Notes: generated by a model from the sequence alone, not told the origin. DNA of 64,000 nucleotides from Herbaspirillum hiltneri N3 (GCF_001267925.1 NZ_CP011409.1:1240001-1304000); one strand, 5' to 3'; positions 19,216-29,414 are shown, counted from the stretch's first letter. Program-made: numbers and translations.

Positions 19216-19977
19216 ATGTGGCCTTATCCAAAAGTGGCGGCGCATCGCGGCGGTGGCACGCTGGCCCCGGAAAACACGCTGGCGGGCTTCCGCTGCGGCA
19301 TGGAGCACGGCTTCCGGGCGGTCGAATTCGACGTCATGCTGACCGCCGACGAGCAGGCCATCCTGATGCACGACCCGGTCTTCGGCCGCACGCTGCCGGG
19401 CGAAGACAAGGTCGCCGAGCACACGCTGGCGCAGTTGCAGCAGCTTGACGCCGGCGGCTGGCATAGCCCGCAATATGCCGGCGAAAGGGTCTGCACCTTG
19501 CAGCAAGTTCTGGAATTCAGCCGCGCCAACGGCATCTGGATGAACATCGAAATCAAGCCGGCCGGCGACGCCTGGGCGGTGCGCACCGGCGAGGTCGCGG
19601 GAGAAGTGACGGCACGCTTTTTCGCGGCTGAAATCGCCGCCCACGTGCCGGGGCAGAATGACCGTACGCTGCCCTTGTTCTCGTCGTTTTCCTTCGACGC
19701 GCTGATGGCCGCCAAGCGGGTCGCGCCGGGTATCCCGCGCGGTTTCCTGGTCGATCGCATTCCCGCCGATTGGGAAGCGCGCTTGCAGGCGCTCGACGCG
19801 GTGGCGTTGCACACAAGTCACAAGAATCTGACGCCGGAGCTGGCGCAGGCGGTGAAACACGCGGGATATGGTTTATTCTGCTACACCGTCAACGACCCGG
19901 CCCGCGCAGAAGAGATTCTGGGCTGGGGCGTGGATGGCTTCTGCACCGACCGCATTGATCTCATCGGTCCGGCATAA
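19216..19977 (+). CDS. ugpQ: Glycerophosphodiester phosphodiesterase
   Basis: A 253-residue cytoplasmic GDPD, which hydrolyses glycerophosphodiesters to glycerol-3-phosphate and an alcohol. It carries AAHRGGGTLAPENT (His10, Arg11, Glu19), AVEFDVMLTADEQAILMHD (Glu37, Asp39, His52) and WMNIEIKP with a further metal-binding Glu: the complete catalytic set. The C-terminal FCYTVNDPARAEEILGWGVDGFCTDRID is the typical closing strand. No signal peptide, which favours UgpQ over GlpQ. AGGGAG lies 8 nt before ATG 19216. No ugp transporter genes are adjacent. Confidence 0.92.
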   Translation: MWPYPKVAAHRGGGTLAPENTLAGFRCGMEHGFRAVEFDVMLTADEQAILMHDPVFGRTLPGEDKVAEHTLAQLQQLDAGGWHSPQYAGERVCTLQQVLEFSRANGIWMNIEIKPAGDAWAVRTGEVAGEVTARFFAAEIAAHVPGQNDRTLPLFSSFSFDALMAAKRVAPGIPRGFLVDRIPADWEARLQALDAVALHTSHKNLTPELAQAVKHAGYGLFCYTVNDPARAEEILGWGVDGFCTDRIDLIGPA

Positions 19978-20024
19978 GTGGATAAGAGCAACGAAGAAAA
20001 ACCAGTTCAGGGAAGCAAGGAATC

Positions 20025-20534
20025 ATGAAAACCAAGGGCATGCTCAGCATGCTGGCGGCAGCCGCCGCCATTGTCATCACCAGCAATGCCGGCGCGCAGG
20101 CCGGCGCCAGCCAGAAGAAATACACCGACGACAGCATCGTACGCGACCTCAAGGCCGGCAAGCTGACCGTGCGCGAGGCGCAGATCCTGCAAGACCGCCG
20201 AGATCACGGGACGGCAAAGGTGGTCGCCACAACCCCCGCGTCGGGGACCGCACCAAAAACCGGCGCGACCCCGAAGAAGGTGCACGCCGCCAAGCCGGTG
20301 AAGCAGGGGAAAGCCGTCAAGAAGAAGAGCAAGGCGCCCGTCAGGCAATTGACCAGTCCGCATTCCAGGCACGCGGCGCAGAAAGCGCATGCAGCAAAGG
20401 CCAGGCCGGTCGCCCGGCCGCACCATGCGGTCGCGGTGAAGGAGCAGCCGGCCAAAACGGCGAGCGGGAAAGACCACGCTGCCACCAAAAAAGCCGAACC
20501 GGTCCGCAAAACTGCGGTGAAATATATCAGGTAA
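20025..20534 (+). CDS. Secreted, very basic Lys/Ala/His-rich protein
   Basis: A 169-residue protein with a signal peptide (MKTKGMLSMLAAAAAIVITSNAGAQA, cleavage near residue 25). A short conserved-looking segment, KYTDDSIVRDLKAGKLTVREAQILQDRRDHG, is followed by about 110 residues of low complexity rich in Lys, Ala, Pro, His and Thr. The basic tail resembles histone-H1-like or acid-shock-type proteins, but with an export signal it would act in the periplasm or outside. No family recognised. It follows ugpQ by 47 bp and precedes another basic secreted protein. Confidence 0.65.
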   Translation: MKTKGMLSMLAAAAAIVITSNAGAQAGASQKKYTDDSIVRDLKAGKLTVREAQILQDRRDHGTAKVVATTPASGTAPKTGATPKKVHAAKPVKQGKAVKKKSKAPVRQLTSPHSRHAAQKAHAAKARPVARPHHAVAVKEQPAKTASGKDHAATKKAEPVRKTAVKYIR

Positions 20535-20701
20535 TTCCCGAATGGATTTCCGGTGCGCGCCGCTTAAACTATGTCAACGCGAATCGGAATCCTGGCGTTA
20601 CAGCACAGACAGGCCGCATGTCAGAGCGGATTCGCCGAATTGACCGGGAGACGTGACAATAATCGTCAGCGAGCTTGTAAGAACCAACTTAAGAGGAAAA
20701 G

Positions 20702-20917
20702 ATGAAACTGAATAAATTACTGGCAGCCGTACTCGTTGCCGCTTTCGCCATGCCTGTCCTGGCACAGAATGCACCTGCAGCAGCGCCTGGCGCTCCGGCA
20801 GCAGCCGCACCGGCAGCCAAGGCGCCGCATGCCAAGCACAAGAAACACAAAAAGCACAAGAAGCACAAGAAACACGCCAAGAAGAGCAAGAACGGCAAGC
20901 TGTATCAAGGCGCTTGA
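20702..20917 (+). CDS. Small secreted His/Lys-repeat protein (71 aa)
   Basis: A 71-residue protein with a signal peptide ending AMPVLAQ (about residue 22), an Ala/Pro linker and the repeat (H-K-K)n: HKKHKKHKKHKKHAKK, then SKNGKLYQGA. The ribosome site AAGAGGAAAAG is directly upstream. The composition recalls Asr-type acid-shock proteins, which are exported and basic, but the repeat is HKK and no homology is claimed. A terminator follows about 100 bp downstream. Confidence 0.75.
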   Translation: MKLNKLLAAVLVAAFAMPVLAQNAPAAAPGAPAAAAPAAKAPHAKHKKHKKHKKHKKHAKKSKNGKLYQGA

Positions 20918-21016
20918 TTTACCGGAGGGGATTTTGGCCAGGCAAGTCGTGAGGGGGATAGGCCGGAGGGTTCCGAGGCCAGTCTGATTCAGGTTGCAGG
21001 TTGATATCGCCATTGA

Positions 21017-21047
21017 CCCGTTGGGAGCAATCCGAACGGGTTTTTTT
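21017..21047 (+). terminator. Intrinsic terminator
   Basis: CCCGTT (21017-21022) pairs with AACGGG (21035-21040), followed by seven T. It closes the 20702-20917 gene. The remainder of the 300-bp gap to alaS holds the repeat described next. Confidence 0.7.
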
Positions 21048-21132
21048 ACGTCTTTTTCCCGATCGGACCTGTTGACTTGCGGCAAACGTCCTGCAGGCCT
21101 TGCCGACCATGATCGGGGCAGGGCTAATCACG

Positions 21133-21166
21133 TATAATCACCGGTTCACAGCAGCCGGTTCACAGC
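21133..21166 (+). promoter_or_regulatory. alaS upstream region: TATAAT and direct repeat
   Basis: TATAAT at 21133-21138 lacks a good -35 at standard spacing. Directly after it CCGGTTCACAGC occurs twice (21141-21152 and 21155-21166, period 14). The repeats would lie at or just after the transcription start. A regulatory role is inference. Confidence 0.4.
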
Positions 21167-21217
21167 CGCTCTTTCTGCCACATCATTTTTGCACCGTTTT
21201 CTTTACAGTCCTAGAAC

Positions 21218-23842
21218 ATGAACTCAGCCGAAATCCGCGACAAGTTTCTGAAATTCTTTGAATCCAAGGGACACACCATTGTCCGTTCGTCCAGCCTGGT
21301 GCCGGGCAACGACCCCACCTTGTTGTTCACCAACTCCGGCATGGTCCAGTTCAAGGACGTGTTCCTGGGCACCGACAAGCGCAATTACGTGCGCGCCACC
21401 TCCGTGCAGCGCTGCCTGCGCGCCGGCGGCAAGCACAACGATCTGGAAAACGTCGGTTACACCGCGCGTCATCACACCTTCTTCGAAATGCTCGGCAACT
21501 GGTCTTTCGGCGATTATTTCAAGCACGACTCGCTGGTCTGGGCTTGGGAGCTGCTGACCAAGGTCTACGGCCTGCCGGCTGAAAAGCTGTGGGCGACCGT
21601 CTATGAAACCGACGATGAAGCCTACGACATCTGGCACAAGGTCATCGGCCTGCCGAAAGAGCGCATCGTGCGCATCGGCGACAACAAGGGCGCACCTTAC
21701 GCCTCCGACAACTTCTGGCAAATGGCCGACACCGGCCCATGCGGTCCCTGCTCGGAAATCTTCTACGACCACGGTCCCGATGTCTGGGGCGGTCCTCCGG
21801 GCAGCCCGGAACAGGACGGCGACCGCTACATCGAAATCTGGAACAACGTGTTCATGCAGTTCGACCGCCAGATCGATCCGAAGACCGGCGAAGCCACGCT
21901 GACCCCGCTGCCGGCGCCGTGCGTCGACACCGGCATGGGCCTGGAACGCCTGGCGGCGATCCTGCAGCACGTGCACAGCAACTACCAGATCGACCTGTTC
22001 CAGCGCCTGATCAAGGCCGCTGCGCGCGAAACCAAGGTCGACGATCTGGAAAACAATTCCCTGAAGGTCATCGCCGATCACATCCGTGCGACCTCCTTCC
22101 TGATCGTCGACGGCGTGATTCCAGGCAATGAAGGCCGCGGCTATGTGCTGCGCCGTATCATCCGCCGCGCGCTGCGTCACGGTCACAAGCTGGGCCAGAC
22201 CCAGCCGTTCTTCTACAAGCTGGTCAAGGATCTGGTCGCCGAAATGGGCGCCGCCTATCCGGAACTGCCGGCCGCCGCTGCGCGTGTCGAACAAGTGCTC
22301 AAGCAGGAAGAAGAACGTTTCGGCGAAACGCTGGAACACGGCATGAAGATCCTCGAAGCCGCGCTGGCCAAGAATGCCGGCAAGCTCGACGGCGAGACCG
22401 CCTTCACGCTGTACGACACCTACGGTTTCCCGCTCGACCTGACCGCCGACATCTGCCGCGAACGCAATGTCGAACTCGACGAAGCCGGTTTCGCCACTGC
22501 CATGGAGCGCCAGAAATCGACGGCCCGCGCCGCCGGTAAATTCAAATCGGCTGCCGGCATCGAATACAGCGGCGACAAGACCAAATTCGTCGGTTATGAC
22601 GCGCTGACGCAGCAGGCCAAGGTCACTGCGCTGTACGTCGACGGCAGCGCCGTCGCCAAGGTCGAAGCCGGCCAGGACGCCATCGTGGTGCTCGACACCA
22701 CGCCGTTCTACGCCGAATCGGGCGGCCAGGCGGGCGACGCCGGCGTGCTCGAAGCAGCCAATGCGCTGTTCGCGGTGGCCGATACGCAAAAGATCCAGCC
22801 CGATGTGTTCGGCCATCACGGCAGCCTGGTCAAGGGTTCGCTGGCGGTGGGCGATGTCGTGGAAGCCAAGGTCGACGGCGAGCAGCGCGCGCAAACCATG
22901 CGCAACCACTCGGCCACTCACCTGATGCACAAGGCGCTGCGTGAAGTACTGGGCGACCACGTGTCGCAAAAGGGTTCGCTGGTCGACGCCGACAAGACGC
23001 GTTTCGACTTCAGCCACAACGCACCGATGAGCGCCGATGAAATCCGCCGCGTCGAAGAAATCGTCAACCGCGAAATCCTCGCCAATGCCGCGACCGAAGC
23101 CAAACTGATGGGTTACGACGATGCCGTCGGCGCCGGCGCAATGGCGCTGTTCGGCGAGAAGTACGGCGACGAAGTGCGCGTGCTGTCGATCGGTTCGTCG
23201 CGTGAACTGTGCGGCGGTACGCACGTGTCGCGCACCGGCGATATCGGCCTGTTCAAGATTGTCGCCGAAAGCGGCGTCGCAGCCGGCATTCGCCGCGTCG
23301 AAGCCGTCAGCGGCGAAGGCGCACTGGCGCTGGTGCAGACCCTCAGCAACCGCGTCGCCGAAGCGGCCGCGGCCCTGAAGGCGCAGCCGGAAGAACTGAC
23401 CCAGCGCATTGCGCAGGTGCAGGACCACGTCAAGGCGCTGGAAAAGGAACTGGCCGGATTGAAATCCAGGCTGGCGTCCAACCAGGGCGACGAATTGCTC
23501 GCGCAAGCGGTCGACGTCAACGGCATCAAGGTGCTGGCGGCAACACTGGAAGGCGCCGATGTCGCCACCCTGCGCGAAACCATGGACAAGCTCAAGGACA
23601 AGCTCAAGACCGCCGCCATCGTGCTGGCTTCGGTCAAGGACGGCAAGGTCAGCCTGATCGCCGGCGTCACCGCCGATGCGACATCGAAGGTCAAGGCCGG
23701 TGAACTGGTCAACTTCGTCGCCCAGCAAGTCGGCGGCAAGGGCGGCGGACGTCCCGACATGGCGCAAGCCGGCGGTACGGATCCAAGCGGTTTGCCGAAC
23801 GCGCTGCAAGGCGTGGCGGCTTGGGTCGGCACAAAAGCTTAA
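21218..23842 (+). CDS. alaS: Alanyl-tRNA synthetase
   Basis: An 874-residue class II synthetase with its editing domain. It starts [42 protein letters not shown], with motif 2 at [38 protein letters not shown] and motif 3 at [17 protein letters not shown]. The editing domain has the zinc ligands HSATH (His564, His568) and CGGTH (Cys665, His669). The C-terminal C-Ala domain ends [15 protein letters not shown]. Full length, no anomalies. The Nudix gene follows by 14 bp. Confidence 0.98.
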   Translation: MNSAEIRDKFLKFFESKGHTIVRSSSLVPGNDPTLLFTNSGMVQFKDVFLGTDKRNYVRATSVQRCLRAGGKHNDLENVGYTARHHTFFEMLGNWSFGDYFKHDSLVWAWELLTKVYGLPAEKLWATVYETDDEAYDIWHKVIGLPKERIVRIGDNKGAPYASDNFWQMADTGPCGPCSEIFYDHGPDVWGGPPGSPEQDGDRYIEIWNNVFMQFDRQIDPKTGEATLTPLPAPCVDTGMGLERLAAILQHVHSNYQIDLFQRLIKAAARETKVDDLENNSLKVIADHIRATSFLIVDGVIPGNEGRGYVLRRIIRRALRHGHKLGQTQPFFYKLVKDLVAEMGAAYPELPAAAARVEQVLKQEEERFGETLEHGMKILEAALAKNAGKLDGETAFTLYDTYGFPLDLTADICRERNVELDEAGFATAMERQKSTARAAGKFKSAAGIEYSGDKTKFVGYDALTQQAKVTALYVDGSAVAKVEAGQDAIVVLDTTPFYAESGGQAGDAGVLEAANALFAVADTQKIQPDVFGHHGSLVKGSLAVGDVVEAKVDGEQRAQTMRNHSATHLMHKALREVLGDHVSQKGSLVDADKTRFDFSHNAPMSADEIRRVEEIVNREILANAATEAKLMGYDDAVGAGAMALFGEKYGDEVRVLSIGSSRELCGGTHVSRTGDIGLFKIVAESGVAAGIRRVEAVSGEGALALVQTLSNRVAEAAAALKAQPEELTQRIAQVQDHVKALEKELAGLKSRLASNQGDELLAQAVDVNGIKVLAATLEGADVATLRETMDKLKDKLKTAAIVLASVKDGKVSLIAGVTADATSKVKAGELVNFVAQQVGGKGGGRPDMAQAGGTDPSGLPNALQGVAAWVGTKA

Positions 23843-23856
23843 GCACGAACGCCTCC

Positions 23857-24408
23857 ATGAGCGACTTCAAGTTTTGTCCCGTCTGCGCCGCCTCGCTCGT
23901 GATGCGCGCCGATGAACAAGAGGCGGGCAAGCTGCGGCTTGCCTGTCCCGAAGGCCATTGGACGCACTGGGACAATCCCTTGCCGGTGCTGGCCGCCCTG
24001 GTCGAGATCGACGGCAAGATGTTGCTGGCGCGCAATGCGGCCTGGCCGGAAGGCCGTTTCGCACTGATCACCGGCTTCATGGAGCGCGACGAAACACCGG
24101 AGCAGGGCATCGCGCGAGAAATAAAAGAAGAAACCAATCTGGATGCCAACCAGATCACCCTGATCGGCGTTTATGAGTTCATGCGCAAGAATGAACTGAT
24201 CATTGCGTATCACGTGAAAGCCTCGGGTGAAATCAAATTGTCTCCCGAATTGCTGGAGTATCGCCTGGTGGCGCCGCCCGATTTGCGGCCTTGGCCGGCG
24301 GGGACGGGATACGCAGTGGCGGAGTGGATGCGGCGGCAAGATTTGCCTGTCCAGTTCGTTGAATTCGCCGGCTCATCCACCCCGTTAGTTTCCCCTGCAC
24401 AACAGTAG
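23857..24408 (+). CDS. Nudix hydrolase with N-terminal zinc ribbon
   Basis: A 183-residue Nudix protein. The N-terminal CPVC (Cys7, Cys10) with Cys30 and His34 forms a zinc ribbon. The Nudix box runs from Gly73 (GFMERDETPEQ, then REIKEETNL), with all the catalytic Glu residues present. The zinc ribbon plus Nudix order is shared with NudC-type NAD(H)/NAD-RNA decapping enzymes, but the protein is shorter and I do not see the NudC-specific SQPWPFP motif, so the substrate is left open. It begins 14 bp after alaS and may share its transcript. Confidence 0.88.
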   Translation: MSDFKFCPVCAASLVMRADEQEAGKLRLACPEGHWTHWDNPLPVLAALVEIDGKMLLARNAAWPEGRFALITGFMERDETPEQGIAREIKEETNLDANQITLIGVYEFMRKNELIIAYHVKASGEIKLSPELLEYRLVAPPDLRPWPAGTGYAVAEWMRRQDLPVQFVEFAGSSTPLVSPAQQ

Positions 24409-24503
24409 TGCGCGAAATACAACATAGTATGTTGCGACGCACCAAGGCGGTTCAGGTTGGAGTAGAATTCTCGAACGATCACTAGGAATTTTTGATTCAC
24501 AGT

Positions 24504-24737
24504 ATGGTTATTGAATTTCACAGAGAGCTGGATGCGCGGGGCCTGAATTGCCCGCTGCCGATACTGAAAACCAAGAAAGCGTTGGCCGACATGTCGAGCG
24601 GTCAGGTATTGCGCGTGACGGCGACCGACACCGGTTCGGTGCGCGATTTCCAAGCTTTCGCCAAGCAGACCGGCAACGATTTGCTGTCGCAATCGCAAGA
24701 GAATCAGGAATTCATTTTCTTCATGAAGCGTAAATAA
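24504..24737 (+). CDS. tusA: TusA/SirA-family sulfurtransferase
   Basis: A 77-residue small sulfur carrier. It starts MVIEFHRELDARGLNCPLPIL, with the CPxP active-site Cys16, and ends with an EFIFFMKRK-type beta strand. TusA hands sulfur from IscS to the tRNA s2U34 pathway; relatives act in other sulfur transfers, and TusBCD/E are not nearby, so the exact role is uncertain. ATG 24504 gives the family N terminus. TTG 24492 sits closer to the AGGAA ribosome site and is a genuine alternative (81 aa). Confidence 0.85.
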   Translation: MVIEFHRELDARGLNCPLPILKTKKALADMSSGQVLRVTATDTGSVRDFQAFAKQTGNDLLSQSQENQEFIFFMKRK

Positions 24738-24791
24738 TATTTAAGAATAGTTGCCTTGGCGCCAGCGCCGCTTCTACGCCAGACAAGCATG

Positions 24792-24819
24792 AAAAACGCC
24801 CGCAATCGCGGGCGTTTTT
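24792..24819 (+). terminator. Bidirectional intrinsic terminator
   Basis: AAAAACGCCCGC-AATC-GCGGGCGTTTTT: a GC-rich stem with runs of A and T on both sides. It lies between tusA (+) and the glutamate-synthase-like gene (-), so it can serve both. Confidence 0.9.
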
Positions 24820-24856
24820 CTTTGGCGCGCCGTACGGCCGCACCACATGAATCAAC

Positions 24857-26467
24857 TCAATGGAAGGTGCTGCCGATTTCCGGATGGAAGCTCTCGGCGC
24901 GTGCAATCGGCCAGTATTTTTCATAGACCTGGTAACGGTAATTGCCGGTGATCAGGTCGCCCGGTTCCAGGTATTTCAGCATCTCCGACAGCAGCTGGAT
25001 TTCATGGTCGTTGATGCGATGAACGATGTGGAACGGACGCAGCGCCGAGGTGTGCGGCAAGCCGGCCGCCTGCACCAGTTCCTGCAGCGCGTGCAGCGTG
25101 CTCTGGTGGAAGCGGTAGACGCGTTGGGCCTTGTCCGGCACCACCAGCGCGCGGGCGCGCGTCGGATTCTGCGTCGCCACGCCGGTCGGGCAGCGATCCG
25201 TATGGCAGCTTTGCGACTGGATGCAGCCGAGCGCAAACATGAAGCCGCGCGCCGAATTGCACCAGTCGGCGCCGAGCGCCAGCGTGCGGGCGACGTCGAA
25301 GGCGGTGATGATCTTGCCGCTGGCGCCGATCTTGACGCGGTCGCGCATGCCGATGCCGACCAGCGTGTTGTGCACCATCAGCAAGCCTTCCTGCAGCGGC
25401 ATGCCGACGTGGTCGGTGAACTCCAGCGGCGCGGCCCCGGTGCCGCCTTCGGCGCCGTCGACGGTGATGAAGTCGGGCACGATGTTGGTTTCCAGCATGG
25501 CTTTGGCGATGCCGAAGAATTCCCAGGGATGGCCGATGCACAGCTTGATGCCGGTCGGTTTTCCACCCGACAGCGTGCGCAGTTTTTCAATGAATTGCAG
25601 CAGGCCGATCGGCGATGAGAACGATGAGTGCACCGCCGGCGAAATGCAATCGACGCCCATCGGGATGCCGCGCGTGGCGGAAATCTCCGGCGTGATCTTG
25701 GCTGCCGGCAGAACGCCGCCGTGGCCGGGTTTGGCGCCTTGCGACAATTTCACCTCGATCATTTTCACCTGCGGCGCGTTGGCCTGGACCGCGAATTTCT
25801 CTTCGTCGAAACTGCCGTCGGGATGGCGGCAGCCGAAGTAGCCCGAGGCGATCTGCCACACCAGGTCGCCGCCGAATTCTCGGTGATAGGCCGAGATCGA
25901 TCCTTCGCCGGTGTCATGCGCGAAGTTGCCTTTTTTTGCGCCCTGGTTGAGCGCGCGAATGGCGTTGGACGACAGCGAACCGAAGCTCATTGCCGAGACG
26001 TTGAAGACTGACATCGAGTACGGTTGCGCGAGGCCTTTGCCGACGACGACACGGAAGTCGTGGCTGGCGATCTTGGTCGGCGACAGCGAGTGGCCGATCC
26101 ATTCGTAGCCGGCCAGCTTGACGTCGAGTTCGGTGCCGAACGGGCGGCTGTCAACGTCGGCCTTGGCGCGTTGGTAGACCACGCTGCGCTTCTTGCGCGT
26201 GAAGGGCGCACCGTCGTTTTCACCTTCAAAGAAATACTGGCGGAGTTCCGGACGGATCGCTTCGAACATGAAGCGGAAATGGCCCATCAGCGGATAGTTG
26301 CGCAAGACTGCATGGCGGCGTTGCACGATGTCGCGCACGCCGATCACGCTCAGCACCAGCGGCGCCGCAGCCCACCACCAGCTGACCATATGGCCCGAGG
26401 CGAGGATGGCGAGCGCCAGCGTCAGAAAAATCACGAACCACAATATCAGGTAACGAGTTGCCCACAT
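24857..26467 (-). CDS. Membrane-anchored FMN-binding glutamate-synthase-like protein
   Basis: A 536-residue protein made of two N-terminal hydrophobic segments (about 6-25 and 28-48) and the FMN/[3Fe-4S] central domain of glutamate synthase. Visible motifs are MSFGSLSSNAIRALN, GEGSISAYHREFGGDLVWQI, VKLSQGAKPGHGGVLP, ITVDGAEGGTGAAPLEFTDHVG, GADWCNSARGFMFALGCIQSQSCHTDRCPTGVATQ (FeS cysteines) and GIG. The glutaminase domain and GXGXG domain of GltB are absent. Stand-alone GltB2-type proteins of this form are widespread, and their reaction is not settled. ATG 26467 has AAGGA 8 nt upstream and starts just before the first membrane helix. It is monocistronic. Confidence 0.88.
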   Translation of the reverse strand: MWATRYLILWFVIFLTLALAILASGHMVSWWWAAAPLVLSVIGVRDIVQRRHAVLRNYPLMGHFRFMFEAIRPELRQYFFEGENDGAPFTRKKRSVVYQRAKADVDSRPFGTELDVKLAGYEWIGHSLSPTKIASHDFRVVVGKGLAQPYSMSVFNVSAMSFGSLSSNAIRALNQGAKKGNFAHDTGEGSISAYHREFGGDLVWQIASGYFGCRHPDGSFDEEKFAVQANAPQVKMIEVKLSQGAKPGHGGVLPAAKITPEISATRGIPMGVDCISPAVHSSFSSPIGLLQFIEKLRTLSGGKPTGIKLCIGHPWEFFGIAKAMLETNIVPDFITVDGAEGGTGAAPLEFTDHVGMPLQEGLLMVHNTLVGIGMRDRVKIGASGKIITAFDVARTLALGADWCNSARGFMFALGCIQSQSCHTDRCPTGVATQNPTRARALVVPDKAQRVYRFHQSTLHALQELVQAAGLPHTSALRPFHIVHRINDHEIQLLSEMLKYLEPGDLITGNYRYQVYEKYWPIARAESFHPEIGSTFH

Positions 26468-26813
26468 ACCAGCGTCCTTTTTGTTGTTTGTCAGGCGGTG
26501 TTGGGATTCTACTGCCGACGGCGCTCCGGCATGGGCCGAAAAGAATGGTGTTTTCGGCAATCGCCGGGGCTTCATGGCTGCGCCAGATTGGTGCATTGTT
26601 TCGCGGAGGCAATAGCCGGGGAAACGGCATGGGTATTGCTTTGCGGATACACATACTCAAGCGTTTGTGCTGGGCCTGCGCTGCAGGGCAGGATGGTTGA
26701 GTGGCATTGTTATTGCTTATTGTGATCAAAAAAGTACGCTTCACTACATAGGCGTCATGTAGTCCCCGGCAGCTGTTGCCGGACCCTTCGTTTCCCCTTT
26801 CGTTACTCCATTT

Positions 26814-28949
26814 ATGAAGATCGTCGCTTCCCTGATTCCGTCAGACAACGCCGCCGCCATTACGTCCATCGCCAGGCCGTCGCGTCTGCTCGAAACCCTG
26901 TTGGCCAATCTGGACGGCATGGTGTATCGCTGCCGCGACGACGATGAATGGACCATGGAGTTCATCAGCGAGGGTTGCCTGGAGCTGACCGGCTACCAAC
27001 CCGAAGACTTGCTGTTCAATCACCGCATCTCGTACGAAGACATCACTCATCCCGAAGACCGCGAGACCGTGCGCCAGACCATCCGGGCCTGCCTGGACGG
27101 CAAGCGCCGCTTCGAGCTCGAATACCGCATCGTGCGCGCCGACGGCGACGTACGCTGGGTGTGGGAGCGCGGCGTCGGCATCTACAATGCCGCCGGCACG
27201 CTGGATGCGCTGGAAGGCTACGTGCAGGACGTGACCGCGCGCAAGGAGGCCGACCAGGCCTTGCTCGAAGCCGAACGGCGCTATCGCAGCATCTTCGAGA
27301 ACGCCATCGAAGGCGTGTTCCAGTCCACTCCGGACGGCGGCTATATCGCGGTCAACCCGGCGCTGGCGCGCATCTACGGCTACAAGTCGGCCGATGACCT
27401 GATCGTCAGCCTGCGCGACATCAAGCATCAGCTGTATGTCGAGCCCGAGCGTCGCACCGAGTTCATGCGCATGATGGCCGAGTTCGGTTCGGTGTCGAAC
27501 TTCGAATCGCGCGTCTACCGCCGTGACGGCGAGATCATCTGGATCTCCGAAAACGCCCGCGCCGTGCGCGACGAAGCCGGCACTCTGATGTTTTATGAGG
27601 GCACCGTCGAGGCCATCACCGAGCGCAAGCTGTACGAAGCCGAAATCCGGCATCAGGCCACGCATGACGCGCTGACCGGCCTGCCCAATCGCACCATGCT
27701 GCACAACCATTTGCAGCGCGCGATCCAGAGCACGCGGCAAAAGGGCACCTTGACGGCGGTGGTGTTCGTCGACCTCGACCAGTTCAAGTTCATCAACGAC
27801 AGCCTCGGCCACCAGGTCGGCGACGAGCTGCTCAAGACCGTGGCGCAGCGGCTGGTGTCCTGCGTGCGCGAAACCGACATGGTGGCGCGCCAGGGCGGCG
27901 ACGAATTCGTGCTGGTGCTGCAGAATCAGCCGGACGAAAACCGCATCACCGAAGTCCTGCAGCGCATCCTGTCCGCCGTGGCGCGGCCGTGGGTGGTGGG
28001 CGATCGCGAGTTCCACGTCACCTGCAGCATCGGCGTGAGCCGCTGTCCGACCGATGGCCGCGACGTCGAAACGCTGCTCAAGAACGCCGATTCGGCCATG
28101 TACAAAGCCAAGGAGCTGGGGCGCAACAACTTCCAGTATTTCGCCGGGTGGATGGATGCGCAGGTCAGCAATCGCCTGGAGATGCTGGTCAGCCTGCGGC
28201 GCGCGCTCGACCGCGACGAATTCAAGCTGTATTACCAGCCCAAGATCAGCCTGGCCAATGGCCGCATCATCGGCGCCGAGGCGCTGATCCGCTGGATCAC
28301 GCCGGACCAGGGCATGGTGCCGCCGGACCGTTTCATCCCGTTTGCCGAGGAAGCCGGCCTGATCGTGCCGATCGGGGAATGGGTATTGCGCACCGCCTGC
28401 GCCCAGAACAAGGCCTGGCAGGACGCCGGCCTGGCGCCGATTCCGGTGGCGGTGAACCTGTCGCCGCGCCAGCTCGACCAGAATCTGCCAGAGTTCGTGC
28501 GCCAGGTATTGGCCGAGAGTTGCCTGGCGGCCGCCTGGCTGGAGCTGGAAATCACCGAAAACGTCGTCATGAAGGACGCCGAAAAGACCGTCGCGACACT
28601 CAATGCGCTCAAGCGCCTGGGTTTGCAGGTGTCGGTGGATGACTTCGGCACCGGCTATTCGAGCCTGAGCTACCTGCGCCGTTTCCCGGTGGATGCGCTC
28701 AAGATCGACAAGTCCTTCGTGCGCGACATTGCCCGCGATACTGATAGCGCGGCGATCGTCAAGGCGGTGATTTCATTGGGCCACATCCTCAACCTGCGGG
28801 TGATTGCCGAAGGGGTGGAAGACCAGGAGCAATATAACTTCCTGCTCGAAAACGGCTGCGATGAAGTGCAGGGTTATCTGCTCGGCAAGCCGATGCCAGC
28901 GGAGGATTTCACCCGACGGCTGGAGCTGGAAAAGAAGGCTGCCGGCTGA
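26814..28949 (+). CDS. PAS-PAS-GGDEF-EAL cyclic di-GMP protein
   Basis: A 711-residue cytoplasmic protein with two PAS/PAC domains (about 25-145 and 150-272), GGDEF (about 275-440) and EAL (about 455-705). The GGDEF motif is intact at 361-365 with an I-site RETD at 352-355. The EAL domain keeps EALIRW, NLSPRQ, ELEITE, VDDFGTGYSSL, LKIDKSFV and EGVEDQEQ, so both cyclase and phosphodiesterase could be active. The first PAS has WEF-type contacts (HPEDRETV..IRACLDG) seen in bacterial PAS-fold 3 domains. No membrane segment. Short promoter-like sequence upstream cannot be defined. It is the second c-di-GMP gene in the window. Confidence 0.92.
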   Translation: MKIVASLIPSDNAAAITSIARPSRLLETLLANLDGMVYRCRDDDEWTMEFISEGCLELTGYQPEDLLFNHRISYEDITHPEDRETVRQTIRACLDGKRRFELEYRIVRADGDVRWVWERGVGIYNAAGTLDALEGYVQDVTARKEADQALLEAERRYRSIFENAIEGVFQSTPDGGYIAVNPALARIYGYKSADDLIVSLRDIKHQLYVEPERRTEFMRMMAEFGSVSNFESRVYRRDGEIIWISENARAVRDEAGTLMFYEGTVEAITERKLYEAEIRHQATHDALTGLPNRTMLHNHLQRAIQSTRQKGTLTAVVFVDLDQFKFINDSLGHQVGDELLKTVAQRLVSCVRETDMVARQGGDEFVLVLQNQPDENRITEVLQRILSAVARPWVVGDREFHVTCSIGVSRCPTDGRDVETLLKNADSAMYKAKELGRNNFQYFAGWMDAQVSNRLEMLVSLRRALDRDEFKLYYQPKISLANGRIIGAEALIRWITPDQGMVPPDRFIPFAEEAGLIVPIGEWVLRTACAQNKAWQDAGLAPIPVAVNLSPRQLDQNLPEFVRQVLAESCLAAAWLELEITENVVMKDAEKTVATLNALKRLGLQVSVDDFGTGYSSLSYLRRFPVDALKIDKSFVRDIARDTDSAAIVKAVISLGHILNLRVIAEGVEDQEQYNFLLENGCDEVQGYLLGKPMPAEDFTRRLELEKKAAG

Positions 28950-29414
28950 TCCGGCCAGTCGGGCGGCCCCGCGGTGGAGGGCATTTGTTGCCTTGCCGTC
29001 ACGTTGCAAATACTGTCTGACTGTCGCAACGATGCGCGATTGAGGCGACAACCGCCCGGGCCTTTGTGCTAAACTCCGCGCAGTATATTTTGCATTTTGC
29101 CTCCGGCCACCCGAAAACTCAGCTCGGCGCCGCCTGCAAGGTCAAAAGTTGAAATGGTGCGAGAATCTGGGAACTCAGGATTCTGTATTCGCAACCAAGC
29201 CTTATTTTCCCGCTCATCTTCAACCTCCTATAAATCGAGCGCCGGGAAGCAGCACCAACAGCATCAGGCAGCAATTCAGGTTCACAACCTGGCAGCACCG
29301 TTGGCGCTGTGATGAACTCAACCCGCGCAGCCAGGCTTCGTATAGTCCGTATATCCGATATATCCGAATAGTCAGCCGCGAACTTTTATTAAACAAGCCG
29401 CACACGAGTCGTAC
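28950..29414. other. 465-bp intergenic region upstream of scpB
   Basis: No coding frame is convincing here. One imperfect hairpin is visible around 29159-29192: GCGA...GAATC pairs with GATTC...TCGC, enclosing GGGAACT. Close to the start codon are AT-rich, near-repeated TCCGTATATCCGATATATCC-like segments (about 29346-29368). These may belong to a long leader of the scpB-rluB transcript, but I cannot place a promoter with confidence. Confidence 0.4.
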
